Shown piece after piece: positions 48,238 to 58,900 of a stretch of 64,000 nucleotides of DNA (its first letter is position 1; each line of letters starts with the position of its first letter). The notes beneath the pieces were generated by a model, which worked only from the letters and a program-made list of their open reading frames with translations, searched no databases and was not told the DNA's origin. Where the stretch lies: NCBI GenBank assembly GCA_027625915.1, contig JANTQA010000070.1, positions 4,407,001 to 4,471,000 of the forward strand, read 5' to 3'. The position numbers were made by a program, and so were the translations under genes. This DNA is from Anaeramoeba flamelloides. Lineage: Eukaryota > Metamonada > Anaeramoebidae.

Positions 48238-51200
48238 AGTTTATTGAACAATTAAATGTCCAAAAAAATTATTATCTGTTCCATTAAATTAAAAAAAAAA
48301 TGATGAATTTTAATTTAATAGGATTTAGTATCAATTTTTGAATATTAATAACAAATTGATGAAAGAATTGTCTTTTCGCCAATAAATTAATAACTCGACT
48401 TTTTTTTTTATTATCATGTAGATTATCACATTTTTTTGTTTTTTACTGAAATTAGTAAATATTTTGAAAAAAATATGATAAACTACAAATCACAGATAAT
48501 TAAATACATTCATAATCAACCAAAAATTGTAAAAAGATTGATTCAAATTTTGTTTTTAATTAATTCTTAAAAATAAACTTGTAACTCAATAAACACTCAA
48601 AATAATAATAATCATAATAATAATTAGATAGTATAAGTGCTTTATTATTTATATTTTTAGGTAACACTACAAGTCAATTCACTTTTAGAAAGTTTTTCGC
48701 CCTTTTAAAATGTTTGGAATTGTTTAAAAGTTTTGGAAATTGTCAGAAAGCTTTGTAAAAGTCATGAGCTTTTTTGTAGAGTGGGTGAAAATTTGATCTG
48801 ATTTTTTTGAGTTGTCAAAGATATTCTCATAAATAATAGTTAAAAAAATCTACAACATTATTTCAATTCGTGAAAAAAAAAACAAATCTAATGAGTGAAA
48901 ACTGATTGAATACTTGAGAATCTCATTTTTTTACAAAAAAATTAAATTGATAAATTTCCCAATAATAAAGTTGAAAAGAAAAGTTAATTCAATTTAATCT
49001 AAGTGGTTCAATTTGACGTTATTTTTTAACAACAGTAATTTTTTTTGAATTTTTATGATTGTATTAAATTTGTTTTAAAAAAATGTAACTCAAAAAGTTT
49101 TTTAATAAAGTATCGGGAATTGTTGCAAAGAAGTTTTTTGATTGTTTTGCGGATAGGTTTGAAAACTTTTTTGTCAGAATTTTTTAAAATTAACTCTACT
49201 AAATGAAATTTTTTAATCATTTAATTTGTTAATATTATTAGTTTGAATTTTTTCGTTAAATAATTTTGTCTAACTTAATTTTATAAATTAAATCATATTT
49301 ATTTTTTTGAGATCAGAAAAGATTATTGAATGATTTTTTTTTTTTTTTATTTTGGTTTTCTTTTTCTCCCTTTGGTGTTTATTCATTTACATTATTAAAT
49401 ATAAAAATTTTGGATGGGAAATAATTTTTATTACATTTATTTCATTTGTAAAAATTATCACATACCCATTTTAAAAAAGTGTTGGTTAAAAGGCTTTCAA
49501 AAGTATCTGGAAAAGGTTAAACAAACTTCTTCGTAACAATTTACAATACTTTATTAAAAAAATGTTTGATTCACATGTTTTTAAAATGATTTGAGATTTT
49601 TCACAGCTTTGATAAATGAAATTTTGAAATTATATTTCAAATTTAAATTAGATTTTTAATGTTGATTTCCACATATTCAAAATTGATGACTTGTTTATTT
49701 CTGACTAAATTTGTAATTTTTTCCAAAAATTATAATACTTTTCAAGGTATTCCCCAATGAGAGAGGTTAATTGTCAAAAAAAAAAAAAAAAAAAAAAGAG
49801 TTTTATAATCTCAAAAAAAATCAATTTATAAAAAGATTATAAATGTTTTGGTTTGTTTTTTGATATTTGAATTACTTTTCATTTTCAAATTTCTGTTTTA
49901 TCCTCAAACCATTTTTTTTGTTTATTAATTTGATTTTTTTTGAGATTATAAAACTCTTTTTTTTTTTTTTTTTTTTTTGACAATTAACCTCTCTCATTGG
50001 GGAATACCTTGAAAAGTATTATAATTTTTGGAAAAAATTACAAATTCATTAAAAAAAATTAAGATATCCATTTCTGCACATGTGCATTTTCATTTCTTTT
50101 TTTATTTACCATTTTGATACCTACTGTTGCCAAAATTTCCTGTGCAGACTTTGTATACCAGTGTTTCAAATAAAAAGCCATTTTTCTTTTTTCTAGAATG
50201 TTTACACATTAAGGAATCAAATAAACCTGCAATGGGCAATAAAAAAACTTGATATTGATTTCATAAAGTTCTGAGATTAAAAAAAAAATAAATTCTAAAA
50301 ATAAATGATGGATCAGATTGAAAAATTTTTCTCAAAAAATTTAGAGATAAATTCAAGAGACAAATTTTTTTAACTTGAAGTTAATTTTTGAATAAAGTTT
50401 AAGTCGAAAAAAATGTACAAATTCAATTAATTATTTAATATTTACTATAAATATTCAAGGATTTTACCTTCAAAATTGATTTGATCTTAGATATACTATT
50501 GGATACTGAATTGAATGTTACATTGTAACAAAAAGAAGGAAAAAAGCACAGGATTTATTTGAAACATGGGTTTTGGGCTCCGAACACGGGGTTTTTTGAA
50601 CACCATTTATTCATTCTTGGAATAAATCAAAAAATTGGGATTTAATAATTGTTTTTTAATAGGAAAATAACAGTATTACAGCCATTTTCAAAAAGTGAAC
50701 AAGCAAAAGTTTTTAAAAAGTACCCAGAAAAAAAAGTTTAACAACTCGAATAAAACTGTTTAAGGATGGTTTATTTAGACTCCCAGAATTCACTTTTCGA
50801 TAATTACTTTTTAAATATAGAAATCTGTTCTCCAAAGAGATGGAAAAACTATCCAAAGGATCTTTTTCACTTCATTTGTATGAAATTTTTTAATTATGGG
50901 AAGTTGGCAATTGAATTTTGGAATTATTTATACAGCTAAACAAGTGGTATTGATGAAATAATTTTTATAATTTCAGGTATACAAAGATTTTGTCTCAAAC
51001 TTAAAAGTAAAGTGGTTGTGGATTTAAAAGTGTAGTATTTTGAATTACTTTTCTTCTTTTGTTTTTAATTTTTTTTTTTTAAATTTTTTGTTTTTAGTTT
51101 TCTTTGTTTCTTTCAAAGGTGAATAAGAAAATTTCAAAAAGAAAAACGAATAAACAATACCTGGTTTTCGAAACCAAATTTTATAAAAAGGATCTGTTTT

Positions 51201-51884
51201 GTTTGTTGTTGCACATAATCTTCCATCAGACGAAACGCTACAAGACTGAATCGGGCTCGAAAGGTTTTGAACAAATACCCGACTCCAATTTGAATTGTTA
51301 TTATGAAAGACCTGTAAAGACTCCCCACCTACAAAAAGTGTTGTGCTTGTAGGCGACCAATCTAAGCAATATAATGAATCTTCTGATCTAAAATTAAATT
51401 CTTTTTTCCAGACAAATGGAATACTCGTTCTTGGTGGTAGGTTTGAATTTTCGTTTGGTACAGATTTTGAAAAAATAATTAATTCGTTTGTTGTTATTGA
51501 TCCAAGCTTTCACCATTCAAAAAGAAAAAACAAAAATTTGAAAAGAAGAAAAAAAAAAAAGAATAAGAATAACAAGAGTATAAATTTAAGGATAAAGAAG
51601 AAAAACTAAAACATTGACAAAATCATTTGAATGAATTTTGATTGGCAACTAAAGGAAAAACAAACATGATTAGTCGTTTTTGACCAAGCAACTGAAATTG
51701 GTGTAGATGTATGATCATCAAGAATCTGATGGGAAATTAATGATGAATTTGTGATAACAATGTTATTGAAAGAGATTGAAGCAAGACATTCTTGTCCAGA
51801 AATTGTTGTTATTGAGAGACAATTTGAAGTGTTTTTTGTTTTTGTTGGGACAAAAATTGTTTGGCTTGGTTTGAATTTTATCAT
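39581..51884 (-). CDS. DMXL2: rabconnectin-3 alpha / DMXL / Rav1 WD-repeat protein, three exons
   Basis: Exons on the minus strand: 51884-51666, 51506-51161, 48099-39581; 219, 346 and 8519 nt join in frame to 3027 residues, the length range of animal DMXL. The ATG at 51884 is preceded directly by TGA in frame. The N-terminal WD part includes TSTPISVAWSKTTNH, SPTSTTLFVGGESLQVF and the exon 2-3 junction FNVEYDFIYL, then LSWRKTNH, GLVRIWKET, all as in DMXL. Residues about 1155-1350 form the Rav1 core: SIAWALHSETQENFLERCL, EDAALIYFALKKKPLLVQLY, KKWRRAAEKNAFVLLSKGRY, IKDLQLALLVSRLY. C-terminal WD repeats run from about 2755. Large Lys/Glu, Asp/Asn and Ser/Asp/Gly tracts separate the domains. The family assembles and reactivates the V-ATPase (RAVE complex), with rabconnectin roles on endosomes and vesicles. 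Intron 1 is 159 bp (GTTTGT to AAAG), intron 2 is 3061 bp (GTATTG to AAAAAG). Confidence 0.95.
49707..50046. repeat. 340 bp near-perfect palindrome inside DMXL intron 2
   Basis: The arms 49707-49824 and 49928-50046 are inverted copies around a spacer of about 100 bp. Each arm carries AATTTGTAATTTTTTCC at the outer end, AAGGTATTCCCCAATGAGAG in the middle, a homopolymer (A20 on the left, T22 on the right) and GAGTTTTATAATCTC inside. Very few differences separate the arms, implying a recent insertion or ongoing arm conversion. It resembles a foldback-type element; transcribed, it would make a hairpin of about 118 bp within the intron. Confidence 0.85.
50410..50540 (+). repeat. dispersed repeat family C, copy 2
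   Basis: Diverged copy of 15605-15735, sharing AAATATTCAA, TTGATTTGATCTTAG and the end AAAAAGAAG. Confidence 0.45.
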
Positions 51885-52347
51885 TCAAGCAAAAATGAAA
51901 AAAATAAATTGTGAAATATATGAACTTGACTATTTGTTCGCCAGTTTTGAAGGTTTTTTAGTTGTTTGATTATTTTTTCATTTCAAAAGACTTGTGTATG
52001 TTAATTTTTTTAATTTTTTCTAATTTGTTGTTTGATTCATAATACTATACAAAAGCTACTTTTTTGGAATTGAAAAAATAACATTACATTTAAAATTTAT
52101 ACTTTTTGTTTTTAAGGAACCTTGGAATTAATCACCAAGATAACTCAAGTTGAAAATTTTGAGATATTGAGATTTGAATTGTTTAATCTATTTTTAAATG
52201 AAGCTTAAAATCTCTATCATAAAAATTGTCATTATTTAAAGATTTTTTACGGGTAGGGTGTTTAGATTTTTTTTGTAACTTTAGGAGAATCTAATTTTCA
52301 ATACATTTTGCTGTGAAATTAGAGTTCTTATCTATGAAAGAATTAAA

Positions 52348-55027
52348 ATGGAAAATGTAACTCTAGATCGACAATCTCTTAACGGAGTAGCTATGGTTAA
52401 GGTAAAATATTTCACATTTTTGCAATTTTGAAGAGGATTAGTTAATAACATTTTTTACTTTGACTGTAACTCATTGATTTTTATTATTTAAAGTACTTCA
52501 TTCATTAAATTTTTTAATTTTTTTTTCAAAAGTCTCAAAGAAATTTCCAGAAAAGAATTTTGAGTTGAATTGCATAAAATAGTGTTTCGAAAGTTGAATA
52601 ACTTATCTTTTATCCTTATCTCAACATTCTATTGTAGAATTTTAATTTTTTCATATGTTATTTTTTCATCATTTTTGAATTTTTTAAATCATGACTACAA
52701 AAAACAATTAGAAAGATTTTTTTATCAGTGACATTTGGGATAAATGGATTTTGTTTAAAAAGAACGACAAAATTACAATTGAGAGAACGACAAAAGGAAA
52801 TACAAATAGGGATTTGATAGTTAGAAGGATTCGAATATAATAATTATCCAAAAAAATATCTGGTTAGGGTTTTAAATTGTTGGGTTTGGTCGAATTGGAG
52901 AAGTGAATATGATCACATTTTATCAAATTTTAAACAACAAAATAGCTAGTTGTTTTATTCTAAGAATCTAAAATTCTCTTCTCCCATAAAAAAAAATATA
53001 TTTATTATAAAAAAAAATAAAAATCTAACCAATTTTATCAATTCTTTTCTCTTTTTTTTTTATTGTTTAGCAATACTAGAAAAAAAATATCAAATAATTT
53101 ACTAAATAATTTTAGAGAATCTACGATCACACGCCACTAAAATAAAATAATCTTTTCTCAGGTCTCTCAAATTTTTATCATACGTATGGTCTAGCTACCC
53201 CCTTATGATCTTATAGTAATATTTTGGAAAAATCAAAAAAAAACAATATTTATCTTGGTATATTTACTACAACTTCAAATCCTTCTATCCGAAACACAAG
53301 TTTTTCTTTGAGTACATGTTTGACTTAATTCAATTTACTTGGATGTGTAAATATTTTATAACTTTTCATATGTACACTTGTGTACATAAGGAATGTTGTA
53401 AAAAATAGAATTTTTTCAATTTTAGAGATAAATAACGTGTTCCATGTATTTATCAAAAGTTGGGTAATAATAAACAAAAGACCAGTTTTGATTTTTGATC
53501 TCAAAGGTATTTTCAATATAAAATCGTTTGGCAAATACCAATACTTTGTTTGGAAATTTTTTTTTAAAAAAAAAATTGAAAGATTGTTGTTTCCAAACGA
53601 TTTTTTGATTAAAATTGTAATTAATCTGTTGAGATAATCAGATATTATATTTATTATTACCGAAATTTGGATAAATAAATGGAGCTCTATATTTAATTCT
53701 AAAATTGTACCGTCAGTTTCACTTTTAAGACACAAACTTTTAACGAAATTTAAGGCACAAAAAAAATCTCAAATTAAGGCACAAAATTCAAATTCTATTA
53801 AAATAATTTGTAAAAATTTAAATCCAAATTTTGTGCCTTAATTTGAGATTTTTTTGTGCCTTAAATTTCGTTGAAAGTTTGTGTCTTAAAAGTGAAACTG
53901 ACTGTAAAAACTCTATTTTTTACAACATTCATATTTACTCTTGTTTATTGAATATAATGTTTTTATATTCTTACTATAATAATAACCCATTTATATTTTC
54001 CAAAAAAAAAAAATATGTTATAGGAAATTTTAAGAAAATCCCAAAAATGAGTAAATTGAAATTCTTCAAGATATATATGATTGAATTCATATTTTATAAT
54101 AAAATCAATTTATATTTAAAAGATACTATGATGATTGATTTTTTACCTTAAATATATTCACTTTTTATTGTGGTGTATAAATTTTCTCTTTTATAATTGT
54201 TAACTTTTTGGAATCAATTTTATTTTAATTATTCGAATATTAATATTTGATCATTTTAAATTGTAATTTATAGTATTATTAGAAGTTAATTTCGAGGGAA
54301 TTTATATGTAATTTCTTTAAGAACAGGTTTAAAATATACAATTTAGAAAGTTCTTTTATTGAGAATCTTAAATATTTTATTAATTGAATGGAAACAAAGA
54401 TTTTTCTATTAAATTTTCACTTTTTAGAGTTATTTTATCTCCCTAAGCTAGGTTAAAAAATTATATTCACATTTTACTTGTATAGAGTCCCCTTTAAAAG
54501 TAAATTTAGAATTTTTTTTGATCTTTTGTTAAATTATCCCATTTCAAATTTTTTAAAAAAAGAACCAGTTATTGGTATCTACCTTTAACTCTTGATTAGA
54601 ATTAGAAATTAGAAAATTGTAAATAAATAGATTATAAAAATGTTCTTGTATTAATATTTCTTTTTTAACTCTAATAAATATATCTTTGTGTTATATTTTT
54701 CGGTTCTTTTTTAATTAAAAAAGCTTTGTTTTTAGATCTAGCATCAAAAAAAGATAAAATATTTAATTTTCAATTTTTTTACTATAAAAAAAAATATGTA
54801 AGACACAAACATAATTATTCAGACAACTACATTAATTTTAAATTGTTTAATTTGTTCAATGTTTTAATATCTATACTTATATATTAAAATTAAAAAAATT
54901 AATCTTCAATAATATTATTATTATTTTCTTTTCCCAACTGAATTTGCTTTAGGTATCGAAGAAAAGTTACAAAGTAAGAAGATCAAGTGGTTACTTACTG
55001 ATACTGGAGACACTGAAATACGGGTAG
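52348..55027 (+). CDS. weak candidate: small two-exon gene
   Basis: ATG at 52348 opens MENVTLDRQSLNGVAMVK, ending at 52401 before a GTAAAA donor in phase 0. At 54953, after TTTGCTTTAG, a frame reads VSKKSYKVRRSSGYLLILET, then LKYG and TAG at 55025-55027; joined this is 42 residues. Both pieces are less AT-rich than their surroundings and look coding. The second exon is equally open in another frame (IEEKLQSKKIKWLLTDTGDT), and an internal exon may be missing within the 2.5 kb gap, which also holds a MITE. No family recognised. It would be divergent from DMXL, 463 bp from its start. Confidence 0.3.
53710..53904. mobile_element. 195 bp palindromic MITE (family T1), copy 2
   Basis: Same structure and ends as 15105-15304: the left end is CCGTCAGTTTCACTTTTAAG, the right end AAAAGTGAAACTGACTG. 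TA flanks both sides (53708-53709, 53905-53906). The AAGGCACAAA words are in the same order. Differences between copies are a few substitutions and a short deletion in the core. Confidence 0.9.
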
Positions 55028-55516
55028 TATGAGTAACTTGAATTTAAAAACTAAAAAGCAAAGGCAAAAAATTTCCAAAGATTTTTCAAGCAAATCACAT
55101 CCAAAAATGAAAAAAAAAAATTACAAAAATTAAATAACGATCCCCAAATGAACTTTCAAGATCAACTATCAAATCAAATTAAATTAATCAAAAGTACCAT
55201 GGCTGTGATTTAGATTTTCCTTAATTAAAAATTGTTTTTAATTTTTTTTTTTTGTTTAATTTTTACCAATTGCTTCTTATAAACCCTTTTTAAATTTCAA
55301 TTTTTTCTTTTTCTTTTTTAATTTTTTGTTTTTACTTTTTCAAATAATAACAAAATTTGTGAATATCTTTCCCTTGAACAATTGTGAAATCACTGATTTT
55401 AAAATTAAATTATCTTTGAGGAAAATTAAGTAAAAGATCATCTAGAGTGTAATTTTCACTTCTTCAATCATTATAATAATAGTTTTTTTTTTTCATTTAC
55501 TGATAAATTGAAATAA

Positions 55517-55735
55517 ATATCTGAAAATTTTTACTTTACTTTACATTTTACAAATTTTTTTCCTTTAGATTTGATCAAGTATTTTATTGCTTTAAATGTT
55601 TATTAACTTTGTAAAATTAGTTGATCTTCTAAATACTCTGTATAAAAAACTGTTTGAAAAGTTGGCTTTTTAGATTTTCAAAAATGGAAATTGAATAAAA
55701 AGTTTATCACAAGTGTTTGAATTTATCAGTATAAA
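55517..55735 (+). repeat. dispersed repeat family A, copy 2
   Basis: Aligned with 1011-1237: CTGAAAATTTTTACTTT at the left, TTTTATTGCTTTAAATG, TGTAAAATTAGTTGATCTTC, AAAATGGAAATTGAA. The closest match to copy 1 among the four. Confidence 0.7.
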
Positions 55736-55924
55736 ATATATTTTTTCGGATTAAATTTTATAGAAAACAATATTGTTGTATTATGGATAATTTTATATAC
55801 ATTCCATTGTGAATAAAAAAGTGTTTAGTTTTATGTAGAATTTATTTAAATCTATAAAATGAAAAAAAAACAAAATCAGCAAATATTTTTAAAAATAATG
55901 ATTATTTTAAAATAAAGGTATAGA

Positions 55925-58900
55925 TTATTTTTTCTTATGTTTTTGAAGATATTGTTGCACTGATTGTAAAAGTTTATCATTATTCATTCCCAATATTCCT
56001 TGATTCTTGGAACTTTGTAGATTACTTGAACTCCTGCGTCTAACAACTCTTCGTTTTTTGAGTTCGGTATCCTTATTATTATTATCTGTGCTATTTGTCA
56101 ACAAATTTTCTTGAATTTTCCTTGAATTAGGAATTTCAAAAGGAATATTCCATCGAGTTAAGCAAATTTCCTTCATCAGCACTTGATCATAAATCTTATG
56201 AATTGATGATTTTTTTAAAACTTGTACAAAATTCCCTAAAAATCTGATTTGTCTTTCTATCAGCCTTTTAATATATAAAAATAAAATAAAATAAAATAAA
56301 TAAAAAGATTAACAAATAAAAAGATTAAATAAAATTATATCACAAAATAAGTCAAAGAAAATAATAAAATTATATTACAAGTCAAAGAAAATAATAAAAT
56401 AATAACTGAAAAAAAAAAATTTCTTTACCTAATATTTGTATTTTGTATGAATCTAAGAAATCCATTATTTTGGAAATTAGATTCATCAACCAATGCCTGC
56501 AAGTGTAAATTGTTGTTTTTTAAATCACTAGAATTCATTCTATTATTAATTTCAAATAAATAATCCAAAACATCTTGTGGGAATCGTTCAATTAGTCCTT
56601 GACAAACGATATATTTTTCTGAATTTGCCGGTCTACTTGAATAAGGTTTTACTATTGAAAATTTTTCAAAATTTGCAGACAAAATATATAGTAATCCAAC
56701 AGTAAATGGATGCAAAAGATCAAACACCTTGCAAACAAACGAGCCCCCCTTGTTTAATATTGTAAACATTGTTAAAAATTGGCATAAGATTAATTGTTGG
56801 AGATATATTTCTTGAAGGTTTGGGTTTTCTTCCACGGAAAATCCCTATGTTTTTTGGTAATTATAAATAAATAATTTTTTGGGGAATGTAATAATATGAT
56901 TGGTTTAGTAAGTGTATTGATGATTTTAAAATGTGCTAATATTATTGTTTTTTACAAAATGTTGTTTTTCAAAAAAAAAAAAGTTTTTTTTGTGTTTAGT
57001 GAATCGAATAAGGAATTTTGTGAAAAGATGAAAATTTTCAATAATTCATTATTAAACAATATTCTTCCTCTGTAGTCATATTTACAATTAATACAAGTCA
57101 CTCATGTTTATACTCAAAGGTTATTGAGTTTTTCTAGTAGTATATGGAAATTTTTTTTAAAGATTTTCATTTTTTATTTTTTTACTTTTTATTTTTGGGA
57201 ATTTGTTTTTTTGTTGAGACTTGTGATAAATACAGAATAGAAATTTGGCTTTTTAGTTTTTTTTTTCTTTTTCTTTTTCTTTCTTTTTTTTCTTTTTATT
57301 TTTCTTTTTCTAACAAGAAGAAAAAATACCTGAAAAGAAAAAAGGGGCTACTAAAGTCCAAAATAAAATATATAAATCGAAAGACCATGTCTTAAAATAA
57401 ATTTGATCATTTCAAGAAGTAAAAAATTTAGGAAACAAAGACGCAATAATACCTTTCGAAGATTCTATCTTAAAACTTTTTTATTGTTAAATTTATATTA
57501 ATATCTTCTGTTTTTTTTTTTCTCTATATTTTTGGGTTGTGTTTCTTTTTTGTTTTCTTCACAGGAAACAATCAAAAAAATAAATCTCCTTTGAAATTTC
57601 AATAAATTTTCTTTTGATTTTATATATTTTTCTTTTATTTTTAGACATTTCTCATTTAATTCCAAAATTTTCAATAAAAATTTCCTTGAAATTTCCCTGT
57701 AGCTCATATTGACTATTTCAATGACCATTCATTAAATTTCATTTTATTTTCATAAAAGTTTTCTTCAAAAGTAGCCTAAATTTCATCTCATTTTTGTTCT
57801 CATGTGAAGTGGATACTTTGTGAAATATTGGGTTGATATTGATTCTAATAAATTTAAAATAATTAAGCATTTCTTGTAATATTCATTTTCAAAACCTATT
57901 AGGTTAATTTAAAAAGCAATGGGCATTTTCACGGGAAGATTGAAGGTTTAAAATCTTTTTATATTACACCAGAAACGTTAATTAAACTCGGAATTAAACA
58001 ATAATTATTAGTTTTAAGAAAGCAATATGAAGGGGAAAATTATAAAATAAATTGGAAAACGAATTTTTCATCTTAATATGAAAAACTTAATTTTTTTTTA
58101 CCAGTTTAGATTCTATTCTTTTGTAGATACCTTAAATGATAACTTTTTATGTTTTATAGAATATAATGAGCTCGGTTATACTAATAATCGTCATTTAATT
58201 CCAGAAGATTTAATTATAAAAGTAATTGAGAAGATTCATTTTGTATAATTAGTTTTTTTTTTGTTTTTTGTTCCAAAAATCAAGATCATTCACAAAAGTA
58301 AAGTGAACCAAGCAAGAAGATGTTTCTCAAAACAAAGCCAATTATGTTATATTTTTGTTTTATTTTGTTTTTGTTTATTTTGAATTGTTATTGAAAGGAT
58401 CGTTATTATAAATAAGAACTATTTGTCACACAGAGAGTTTGTAGTTCTTTATTAACTAATAAAAATATTTTCTATTCTGTTAATCCGATTTTTATATCAT
58501 CGGATTTTGGTTGACCCAATCTTTAATTAGTAGAATACCAGTACTTCTTTTGAAAATCTGTACAATACTCAAGTTGGTTATTATTGATTGTTTTCTGATC
58601 TTAAATAATAATATTGGGGGGAAAGGGGGGAAAAGAATAAAATTTGTCTCTTTTTGTTTTTGAACAATTTTTCAGTTAAATTAATAATAAAATAAAAAAA
58701 ATATAATTTGGTAAAACCATTTTAAAAAAGTGAGTAATTTTTTTTTTAAGAGATAGCCAGAATTAAAACTTTTTGAAAGTTTTCTGTTTTAATAAAGTGT
58801 GGAATTTTTATAAAAACGTGCTTTTCTTCAGACTACAGCGTCTACCTCGCATTTAAAGGTTGATCCATCCCTCATTTTATTAAAATAGAAAAATCAAAAA

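Larger units (their letters stand above)
48100..51160 (-). other. 3061 bp intron 2 of DMXL
   Basis: Holds the long palindrome 49707-50046, a family C repeat at 50410-50540 and a 31-base A tract (plus strand) near 48210. No gene supported. Confidence 0.7.
51885..55924. other. intergenic region between DMXL and CMTR1 5'/3' ends
   Basis: Between the start of DMXL and the stop of CMTR1. It holds a weak split-gene candidate (52348-55027), a MITE (53710-53904) and a family A repeat (55517-55735). Other frames, including 53325-53735 on the minus strand, lack ATG starts or overlap the MITE. Confidence 0.45.

Noticed and set aside
51606..51665. Extension of DMXL exon 1 to the stop at 51606
   Set aside because: The frame is open but homology continues instead from CTTGGATCA at 51506, and GTTTGT at 51665 gives an exact phase match.
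57144..57395. 83-residue plus-strand ATG frame in CMTR1 intron 1
   Set aside because: Nearly pure Phe/Leu/Ser from a pyrimidine-rich run; no sign of a real protein.
58800..58880. GC-richer stretch with CAGACTACAGCGTCTACC as a tRNA or snRNA
   Set aside because: A short hairpin only; no cloverleaf, T-loop or acceptor stem could be formed.
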